Shown one piece after another: positions 55,930 through 64,000 of a stretch of DNA of 64,000 nt. Each line of letters begins with the position of its first letter. Positions within the stretch are counted from its first letter, which is position 1. The DNA is taken from NCBI GenBank assembly GCA_035610835.1, contig CM069447.1, forward strand, positions 25,630,041-25,694,040, in the 5' to 3' direction. The stretch is from Ophiura sarsii. Its lineage: Eukaryota > Echinodermata > Ophiuroidea > Amphilepidida > Ophiuridae. Made by a program: the position numbers and the translations under genes. The notes below the pieces were generated by a model that saw only the letters and a program-made list of their open reading frames with translations, made no database searches and was not told where the DNA came from.

Positions 55930-56560
55930 TTCAGTATGTTACCGAAAATGATTTTGGTATGCCTTTGGGTTATTCAAAATGGCGTCGAAAATGTCCGCTA
56001 AATGGTCAAATTTCCTAAAATAACATATATCAATCAAAATCGGGATCAAAATATATGGTGAAAGTATAGTTTTAATAGTAGTATGTATATACACTCATAT
56101 CTAGTACTTTTGCGTTGTTAACATGGCTCAATCCAAGATGGCCAACAAAATGGCCTCTAAAAATGCTAAAATTCCATAAATGGCATATATTAACCCACAT
56201 GATCAGAGTATAGTTTTAACAATGGGATGTAAGTGTTAGACCCCTAGAAGCTCATATGCAGCATTTTTGGTTTGTTTACATACTTTAAATCCAAAATGGT
56301 CGCCAGAATGATGGCCCAAATTGGTCAAAATTCCATAAAACAGCATAATATTAACCAAAATGTATGATGACAATATATGTTAACAATGTGATGTATGTAT
56401 AATATCACTAGTAACTTATATCCAGTGCTTTTGCATTCTTAACATACTAAAAATCCAATATGGCTTCCAAATGGGCCCCACAATGGCTGTAAAAATGGGC
56501 AAATTCCTTAAAATGGGATAATATCAGCCAATATGTATGTTGAAAATTTCTTTAAAGCAT
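55930..56560. repeat. Tandem repeat family 'ACCACTAG-AACTCAT', locus 2
   Basis: About three to four units of 150-165 bp with AAAATATGGTGAAAGTATAG-type and TTAACATACT motifs, the same family as 42935-43330. The last unit abuts, or is replaced by, the LINE that starts at about 56565. Confidence 0.75.
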
Positions 56561-56564
56561 TTGG

Positions 56565-58377
56565 AATATCATTCACATATTTAAGGAATAGGATGGGTCC
56601 GAGAATAGAGCCTTTGTGTACGCCACATTGAACTGGTAGGAGATTTGAAGAATGCGAGTTAAAGGACGTAAACTGCTTTCGATTATAAAGATAGTTAGAG
56701 GCAAGGCGAGAGGCGTACCTCGGATGCCGTAGTTAGTTTAGAGAGAAGGATTGAGTGGTCAATAGTGTCGAAAGCCTTTGACAGGTCTAGAAATAGGCCA
56801 ATCGTGTGATGTTTTTTTGGAGAGAGCGGAAGAAAGTTTGTTATAAATTGTACTTGTATTAACAAGATCAGTTGAGTGGTTTTATCTAAATCCATACTGG
56901 TTGTCGTGAAGGAGATCGTATGAAGAAAGGTATTCATAAAGACGGTTTGTAGATTAAGCGTTCAAGACTTTTTTGAGAAGCATGGAAGTACTGAGATGGG
57001 TCAATAGTTGAAAAAGGTATGGGGTACGGTCTTTTTTATAGATAGGAATAACTTTGGCGATCTTGAGAGCAGATGGAAACATACCAGTCATGATGGAAAG
57101 GTTAAAGATATGGGTCAGGGGCCGAGCGATAAAAGGGGCTATTTTTTGATGATGCCGGGGTCAATGTCATCAAAGACATAACTTTTGCCGTTCTTAAAAG
57201 TACCAGTGATCTTCAGAATCTCCTTATCTGAAACAGGATTTATAAACATTGACTTATCAAAAGGAGTTGAAAGGAAGTCAGAATAGAGACGCGGGGAATT
57301 AATCCTGCGAGCCAAATAGGACCGATTTCAGCAAATAATTTGTTGAATTTTATCGCAATATCAGCCTTGTTGGAAATGTTGGAATCGCCATCCAAGAAGT
57401 AGTTTGGGGTTTCTTCATTATTATTTTACCAATTATTTCATTGATGGTACGCCAAGTTTTATCAGTATTATTGTTATAGCTATTGAATTTCTCTTTATAT
57501 ATTTAGTGCGTGAAGTACGGATAAGATGAGTGATATTATTTCTATATTTAACATAAGAATTCTTGTTTTATTCATTGGGCCTTTTCATAAAAGTTTTATA
57601 ACGCTTGTTCCTGATATTAATTGATCTGATAATACCTTTAGTAATCCATGGTTTATTTTGTTTACGTTTTTGATTATTTTAGTGCTTTTCTTAGGCAGAG
57701 ATTTATTGTAAATTGATGAAGGTATCGTAAGCAATATCCGCATCTTTCTGATTATGCACTACTTCCCAGTTTGATTGATTAAGAGCAATGCCCAGTGAAG
57801 CAATTGACTTTTTATTGATCAGACGTTTAGTAATAAATACTTGTTTAGAGTTACTTCTGCTAGTATTACTTGGGGCTTTAAGTACTTGGAAGATCGGAAA
57901 GTTATCACTAATATCTGAGAAGAGGATGTCTGGTGTTATATTAAGGTTTAGCACAATTGTGAAGATAATGTCAATAAGAGTGGCTGATTTTGTCGTAACG
58001 CGTGTTGGCTTGTCAATAAGCGGATAAAAAGAAGATGAATAAATAACATCCAAGAAATTGTAAGTCGCTCCGTGGGTTTTGTAATTCATGAGATCAAGAT
58101 TAAAGTCGCCACAAATGAATGTGTTCTTCTTTTCTTTGTTAATCAGGTCAAGACAAGTCAAGAGGTTTTCTTGAAATGGGTAAGTGACTCTATCATGTGC
58201 TCTGTATATGGTACCAACGATGGTATTTTGATGTTCAGAATCAATTTCAATAAATAAAAATTCGTTGTCGGTATTTATGTGGTAGATCAAGGTCCTTCCT
58301 AATTGAGTAATTAATATCGTCATATATGTACATTGTGACTCCGCCACCTCTCTTGTGTAAACGGTCTGAGTGCACAA
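56565..58377 (-). pseudogene. CR1/L2-like LINE, endonuclease plus partial RT
   Basis: Minus strand. 58377-57703 encodes an uninterrupted 224-residue apurinic endonuclease part: GDFNLDLMNY, KPTRVTTKSATLIDIIFT and SDISDNFPIFQV. The last motif normally reads SDHFP; His is replaced by Asn, so the nuclease would be inactive. Downstream, frame changes precede RT motif A (GLFLDLSKAFDTIDH at about 56780-56825) and a degenerate motif B (GVHKGSILGPILF at about 56590-56630). The RT stops there, without a YADD box, where the satellite begins. A LINE missing its 3' half is unusual and points to later loss or rearrangement. Confidence 0.9.
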
Positions 58378-58404
58378 TGGGCTATTCCAGATAATAATGA
58401 ACCC

Positions 58405-58980
58405 CCCCTATAGAGGACATCGGAATTCCAGACTTTTTTTCCCATCAATTTTTCATTGGAATTCCAGACTTTTTTGGCACATGTGCTTCGCTCCCTATAG
58501 AGGACATCGGAAATTCCAGACCTTTTCTCCCACCAATTTTTCAATGGAATTCCAGACTTTTTTGGCACATGTGCTTGGAATTCCAGACTTTTTTCACAAT
58601 TTAGACGGCTCCCTATAGAGGACATCGGAATTCCAGACTTTTTTCCCCACCAATTTTTCAATGGAATTCCAGACTTTTTTGGCACATGTGCTTGGAATTC
58701 CAGACTTTTTTCACTATTTAGACCGCTCCCCTATAGAGGACATCGGAATTCCAGACTTTTTTCTCCCACCAGTTTTTCAATGGAATTCCAGACTTTTTTG
58801 GCACATGTGCTTGGAATTCCAGACTTTTTTCACTATTTAGACCGCTCCCCTATAGAGGACATCGGAATTCCAGACTTTTTTTTTCCCCCACCAGTATTTC
58901 AATGGAATTCCAGACTTTGTTGGCACATGTGCTTGGAATTCCAGACTTTTCACAATTTAAGACCGCAGGTTTTTGGAAAT
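58405..58980. repeat. About 120-bp tandem repeat (GGAATTCCAGACTTTTTT)
   Basis: Units begin CTATAGAGGACATCGGAATT at 58409, 58494, 58612, 58733 and 58853. Within each, GGAATTCCAGACTTTTTTGG recurs two or three times, so there is a sub-period of about 40 bp. The same GGAATTCCAGAC motif begins the palindrome at 59037. Confidence 0.9.
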
Positions 58981-59163
58981 TCAGACACTTCTTTCCTTTT
59001 CTGAACGTCATACTAAAGAATGTATAGAGATATAATAGATTGGAATTCCAGACACTTTCGTCATGTTCGTAATGCTATCCCTGTAAATGTTAGACTTTTT
59101 TCTTCTGGTTCACCAATGAAGGGCAAGCTCAAGCTACAGTGGTGGCACCATTTTTTATTTTCA

Positions 59164-59204
<41 letters not shown>

Positions 59205-59464
59205 TTTTTTTGGGGGGGGGGGGGGCGCGCATTGAGTCGGCAAATTGTGTTTCGTGGGGGGGGGGGGGGGCAGAATTGAACTGTTTGCCCTTTTTGGTCT
59301 CACTGGGGGGGGGGGGGGGGGGGAAGTTGTCTGAATTTCCAAGGCCTTGAAATTCCAAAAACTTCTGGATTTCCAAGCGTTAATAATAGTATGGGAAAGG
59401 GGTACAGAGGAATAGTGATGATGAAAAGTTGTCTGGATTTCCAGACGGGCAATACGTCACAGCG

Positions 59465-59601
59465 CAGTGGCGTAACAATGGGGGGTGGGGGGGGGGGGGG
59501 GGTGCTGGAGCCCCCATTAGGACCCCCACCCCATTTCAAGTCACTGCCCCTTCTTCCCCCCCCCCCCCCCCCCCCATGATAAAGTCTGAGTTACGCCACT
59601 G
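59465..59601. mobile_element. hAT-type MITE (left arm of the palindrome)
   Basis: CAGTGGCGTAAC at the left and GTTACGCCACTG at the right enclose about 110 bp dominated by G and C runs and GGAGCCCCCATTAGGACCCC. CAGTGGCGTAAC is a typical hAT terminus. No clear 8-bp duplication (ACAGCG versus TTGTTCGC). Confidence 0.7.
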
Positions 59602-60247
59602 TTGTTCGCACTAGGCCCAAATTGTCGGGTTTGCCAAGGACCAGGAGTGGGGGGGGGGGGGGGGGTGGGCTTGCTCTTTTTATACAAAAATGTGACTTAT
59701 TTCACTTATGTTAGTTCAACATTATCAGTGACTGATCGAAATCGGTTCGATTTGACTCCAACAAAGTTGAATTTACTTGGGTGTAAAAGTCGGGTTTCAC
59801 CCAAATCTTAGCCTTGCCATCAAGGCCTTCTTATTTGTAAAACCAATTCTCTATCCAAAAAAACATTAATATCGCAACAATATTTCACACTTGACACCAT
59901 AGGCAATGATTTTATCCCATCCAGTATCCCATCCTGGATGGGATAAAATCATTGCCTATGGTGTCAAGTGTGAAATATTGTTGCGATATTAATGTTTTTT
60001 TGGATAGAGAATTGGTTTTACAAATAAGAAGGCTTGATGGCAAGGCTAAGATTTGGGGTGAAACCCGACTTTTACACCCAAGTAAATTCAACTTTGTTGG
60101 AGTCAAATCGAACCGATTTCGATCAGTCACTGATAATGTTGAACTAACATAAGTGAAATAAGTCACATTTTTGTATAAAAAGAGCAAGCCCCCCCCCCCC
60201 CCTCCTGGTCCTTGGCAAACCCGACAATTTGGGCCTAGTGCGAACAA

Positions 60248-60380
60248 CAGTGGCGTAACTCAGACTTTATCATGGGGGGGGGGGGGGGGGGGGGGGGGAA
60301 GAAGGGGCAGTGACTTGAAATGGGGTGGGGGTCCTAATGGGGGCTCCAGCACCCCCCCCCCCCCATTGGTTACGCCACTG
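60248..60380. mobile_element. hAT-type MITE (right arm copy)
   Basis: The mirror image of 59465-59601, with different G-run lengths and one extra base by the terminus (GTAACCAATGG versus GTAACAATGG when oriented alike). Confidence 0.7.
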
Positions 60381-60630
60381 CGCTGTGACGTATTGCCCGT
60401 CTGGAAATCCAGACAACTTTTCATCATCACTATTCCTCTGTACCCCTTTCCCATACTATTATTAACGCTTGGAAATCCAGAAGTTTTTGGAATTTCAAGG
60501 CCTTGGAAATTCAGACAACTTCCCCCCCCCCCAGTGAGACCAAAAAAGGGCAAACAGTTCAATTCTGCCCCCCCCCCCCCCCACGAAACACAATTTGCCG
60601 ACTCAATGCGCGCCCCCCCCCCCAAAAAAA

Positions 60631-60671
<41 letters not shown>

Positions 60672-61451
60672 TGAAAAATAAAAAATGGTGCCACCACTGT
60701 AGCTTGAGCTTGCCCTTCATTGGTGAACCAGAAGAAAAAAGTCTAACATTTACAGGATAGCATTACGAACATGACGAAAGTGTCTGGAATTCCAATCTTG
60801 TCAGCGACGGTAAGCCGACGTCAAATTGACATCAGTTGGCCTAAAGACGACCTTCATACAACGTTATGGAGCCGTCGTTTTGTACACCATGTTTTTCCAA
60901 CATCGAGCCGACATTTAGAGGAAATTCCCAATACGACCCACATAATTACGTTTTTTGCCGACCTACAACCGAGGTCCTTACAACGGTAGTAGGCCAACGT
61001 ATTGTACCCGACTTATACCCGCGTTCTGACGACGTCAATATACGGAAGTTTTGTAAGCCCATAAATGCCAACGTTGCCAACGTTGTGCCGACGTTTAATG
61101 GACGTCCCGAATAAGACACGACGTCCAGCCGAATGTACTGACCAAAAGCAGGACGTCGGACCGACGTATCCTTGTTATCTGTATATTATATTAGTACCCC
61201 TGTTGAATACCGGGCTTTTCAAACATGCGAGTCATACCGACAGGTGCGAGCGAGACAGACATAGCACATTTCAATAGTGTTGATACTCCCTTTTTATTAT
61301 CTCTGCTTTGCTATTCTGCTTTCAGTGAAACAACAGAGGGCGTCCCATTTGTTAAATAGATGACATCATAGCTGACATTATCGATACGTTTAACCCAATT
61401 GTAATTAGCTGCCACACTTAATTCTCACTACAATCTATTTTTATTTTACAG

Positions 61452-61561
61452 GGTTATTGTATGACTTATCTGGAACCTATAACACCTCATTTATTTTTGT
61501 TGGTGGATGTCAGTTTGCTGGAGCTACGATTCAAGGCTTAGCGATTGTATTTGAACAATAA
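61452..61561 (+). CDS. Orphan last exon of a paralogous SLC16-like transporter
   Basis: It has the same length (110 nt), acceptor (TTTTACAG|GG) and stop (TAA at 61559-61561) as exon 6 of the minus-strand gene. It reads GLLYDLSGTYNTSF through helix 12 to VFEQ, with only two residue changes (Asp to Asn, Leu to Ile) against the main copy and no frameshift. No exons 1-5 were found on the plus strand upstream, where the palindrome and a LINE lie. It could be a terminal exon of a gene disrupted by the palindrome, or an unexpressed relic. Confidence 0.75.
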
Positions 61562-62394
61562 TTCGTACACAATGCAACTTTGAAATGGTATCGCCTTAAA
61601 GGGACGTCTGCCCAGGGTAAAAGTTTGTTTTCTAAATCTAAATGTCTTGGATTACTATAGAAACATTTCATCCTAGATATTAGGCTCGCACCAAAATTGA
61701 ACAGCAAAAACGTGACACTTTTGACCTGTGTGGCCTATTCAAGTACATTTTGCTGAGCTGACTGACTCTATTTTATCCTTCTTCATACCACTATATTCTT
61801 TTATCGCATTTTGCCACTATACTACTATATTCTTTTATTGCAGTTGTTTAATTTTATTGCATTGGTGGTAGGTAAGAAACTGACAGTAACTACGATGTAA
61901 AAAAACTAAACTTACTGCCTGTCTCATTTATTTATATATAATTGTAAGCTCTTCTTGACCGAATCGAACACTTTCTATCGGGCAGTACAAACTGTGTGAC
62001 TTTTCTTTATATTTATTAGTATTTTATTTGTATTTTCTTATTATTATTTTTTTTAAATTAATTTTATTTATTTATCTATTAATTCATTCATCATTTGGCC
62101 AATAGGGGCCAAATGATTGTGACTGGAAAATGTACAACAATAGGGGTACCAGATAACCAACAGTTTGTTATCTGTTTACCAACTACTCAGTCCATATACA
62201 GAAACATTTCAATGGATAGCATTTTAGCAATCCATACTTGCTATCTTTAGGGAGTGTTCATGAATACTTTCATGTGGGTGGAAACAATTGAGCCATGGAC
62301 ATCTTTTTTTTTATCCCCCCAAAATAGGGTGTGATTTTTCTTGATCCCCTTTTACCAACTTTTGTTGTTATTGATCCGCGTCAAAATAGGCGGG

Positions 62395-62460
62395 TTTTTC
62401 TGACCCCCTTTTTAAGGACCTTTTTTATCCCCCCCCCCCCCGCCCCCCCCCCCCCCATTT
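62395..62460. repeat. Poly-C tracts in a MITE-like repeat
   Basis: Two C runs separated by a G (about 62430-62455) inside the 62252-62503 counterpart of the small MITE at 22679-22841, where the orthologous part has only short G/C runs. The runs therefore expanded after duplication. Confidence 0.75.
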
Positions 62461-63339
62461 TTCCAACCTCCCACCAACGTATTAATGAGCACTCCCTTAG
62501 TAGATAGCTATCGGTATATACATTTATGTGCCATGTTATAGGCACGTCTAATGAAAACAATTGTTCATAGAAATGCTAAAAATGCGCTAACAAGGTAAAT
62601 CATTCTGAATTGTGCTAGCACATTTTACAGTCACCGACACCACCCATAAAAACAAAATTATCCTAATCCTAAGTGATGTATCAGGGTTTCTTCAATTCTG
62701 AAATTGTGTTGGTTCAAACGTGGCGCGCTTAATTACGCTTTCTAACTCACGCGCGGTAATTCCAATATACACGTTTGACTCAAAGACCACGCAGTTGTTA
62801 GTTCTACTCGCGCGTAGCAATAAGAATGTCGCTTACAATATTTTGCCAAAATATCAACTAAGACACGGCGCATGCACCAAACATCGTATTATTTGAAATC
62901 CATTATATCAGTAGTAGTTTGGAGTAGAAGTCCGAATAACTATAGTGTGATCATGTCCAAAATGGCGAAGCCTTCATGCAGTAGCGAATGAATACAGAAG
63001 GACGGGATGGCGCGCATGAATGTAACAAGGGCATGTTGCATCATAATGCGTATCGCGAGCGTGAGACCAACGCATGAGACCATAGCACGTAAGTGCATTT
63101 ACCTAATACCACAGATGCATCAAATCCATAATCAATCTCATACCTACCCAATGATAACTTAAATTAAAATCTCTGTACGAATATATATCGACAAAAATCA
63201 ATATGAAAAATGGAAGAAAATTCACTTTTGTGAGGCAAAACTGTTTTTTGGATTGATAATTTGACAAACGTGTTACGGTGATCTGCCACATACTCTGTGA
63301 AGCTTGCAACATACTACTTTATCTATTGCGTGTTCGCCA

Positions 63340-63760
63340 AATTCAACCAGTGGCCACAAGGATGAGAATCACGTGGTTGGTCATATTATATCTCTTTGTC
63401 ATTGTGTTTTTTTACTATGCCCTAAGAGAGGCCATAGAGGGCACAAAGAAGAAGAGCTATATATTCCACCTAACAAAAAGAAGCAGCAGACGAATAGGGC
63501 CAATCGTAGTAACACAGACCTTGACTTGCTGACGACATTGCACTCTTGTCTGAGGTATTGTCTCACTACTCAACAGAGTGGAGACTTCAGTGGGTAAAAA
63601 TGGGCTCAAAAATGAACGCTGCAAAGACAATTTATATTTCCATCAATCAGAAGCAAGTACCTGAAAACACCACTTGATAAAGTTGAGGACTTCAAAAACC
63701 TTGGAGCCTGGATGAATTGTACTGAGAAGGACATTAAGGTGTTTGGTGCACGCGCCTCAA
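63340..63760 (+). pseudogene. LINE reverse transcriptase fragment
   Basis: Frames give REAIEGTKKKSYIFHLTKRS, then RRIGPIVVT, then (one frame change) an ADDIALLSEVLSHYSTEW segment carrying the catalytic ADD, then KMNAAKTIYISINQ, and finally KVEDFKNLGAWMNCTEKDIK. This order is typical of LINE RTs whose thumb reads GLKMNAKKT...V.DFKYLGSW. Several stops and frame changes make it non-functional. It differs from the CR1-like copies elsewhere in the window. Confidence 0.8.
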
Positions 63761-64000
63761 TACGCGCTGTCTCTCAGCTGCTATTTTGTCAAAATCTTGT
63801 TAGAGACATTCTTGTCATTACGCTTGCGTTAAATTCACGACGGCGTGAACTGTGAGACGCGCGCATATTTCAAATAGACCACGCGAAAGATTGCTCGCGT
63901 ATAATCGCGTAAAGTTGAAATATACTTGCGAAATTTTCTAAATGATAGATACAGATACCGACTTCTGCTACGTCTGAAGGGTGGCTCATAATTTGCTTCT
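63761..64000. other. CG-rich words, no gene recognised
   Basis: Contains GACGCGCGCA, CACGCGAAAG and CTCGCGTATAATCGCG words like those at 62700-63060. It may be the 3' tail of the LINE fragment or another repeat; no call. Confidence 0.3.

Larger units (their letters stand above)
59037..60798. repeat. 1.76-kb near-perfect palindrome
   Basis: Left arm 59037-59923, 11-nt spacer (59924-59934), right arm 59935-60798. The arms pair along their full length, from AGATTGGAATTCCAGACA outside to CATTGCCTAT and ATCCCATCCA inside. They differ chiefly in lengths of poly-G/poly-C and AAT tracts plus a few bases. Each arm contains a CAGTGGCGTAAC hAT-type MITE, poly-G/C tracts and an AAT microsatellite. Frames inside are shadows of low-complexity DNA. 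Confidence 0.95.
60799..63330. repeat. Inverted duplicate of the transporter 3' region
   Basis: Reverse-complement of 22530-24240. It starts at the palindrome edge with the ACGTCGG-rich block, then carries the last exon copy and flanks. It is interrupted at about 62535-63240 by about 700 bp without a match, rich in CGCG words (CACGCGCGG, CTCGCGCG). It ends with TTGCAACATACTACTTTATC at about 63305-63325. Confidence 0.85.

Noticed and set aside
60171..60697. Proline/glycine-rich frames of 145-154 residues on both strands
   Set aside because: They cross poly-G/poly-C and AAT tracts in the palindrome, and the mirrored arm gives the same shadows.

Overview
The window looks like a repeat-rich, AT-rich stretch of an animal nuclear genome. 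The signs are GT-AG introns, CR1/L2-like and other LINE fragments, Penelope-like elements (PLEs) with a GIY-YIG domain, and many short inverted-repeat DNA transposons. I would guess a marine invertebrate, perhaps a deuterostome such as an echinoderm or hemichordate, but the sequence does not fix the taxon. There are no operons, Shine-Dalgarno sites or CRISPR arrays.

The main host gene is on the minus strand, from a start codon at 39464 to a stop at 23504. It is a six-exon SLC16-like (monocarboxylate transporter, major facilitator) gene. Introns 1 to 5 are about 8.6, 0.5, 0.7, 1.5 and 3.4 kb, and they hold a LINE 3' end, MITEs, minisatellites and fold-back repeats. All splice sites are GT-AG. 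Allowing five one-base indels, the exons sum to exactly 1218 nt (405 residues plus stop). Pieces of the locus recur: an intact last exon, inverted, at 61452-61561; the 3' edge of exon 4 at 21210-21346; and the region upstream of exon 1 at 42349-42470. This points to a local paralogue cluster that has been rearranged. A second gene is suggested only by a good minus-strand first coding exon at 7634-7846, ending at a consensus donor.

Layout. 1-8.8 kb: nested MITEs (TA, TTAA, TTA or ATAA target duplications), a pair of TTAA-flanked elements carrying a tRNA-like pol III promoter, large hairpins and the orphan first exon. 8.9-11.2 kb: a 39-copy, 56-bp satellite headed by an inverted copy of its own unit. 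11.5-21.7 kb: a GATAT microsatellite, a LINE fragment, a 2.65-kb TTAA-flanked element with another inverted-repeat element inside it, an exact 1100-bp tandem duplication, and a third MITE copy holding a PLE-like insertion. 22.5-39.5 kb: the transporter gene. 40-50 kb: tRNA-like sequences, a MITE holding a TTAA element that in turn holds a PLE, and a second PLE fragment. 50-56.5 kb: satellite blocks, one split cleanly by a TA-flanked MITE. 56.5-64 kb: a minus-strand LINE, an array of about 120-bp repeats, a 1.76-kb near-perfect palindrome, the inverted duplicate of the transporter 3' end, and another LINE fragment.

The most informative signals are the Russian-doll insertions, which give a relative dating series; the repeated use of TTAA sites by elements with different termini; the palindrome abutting the inverted duplication; the unusual end units of the 56-bp array; and a hairpin-plus-CGAAACGTC motif at PLE-like termini that resembles a degenerate hammerhead core.
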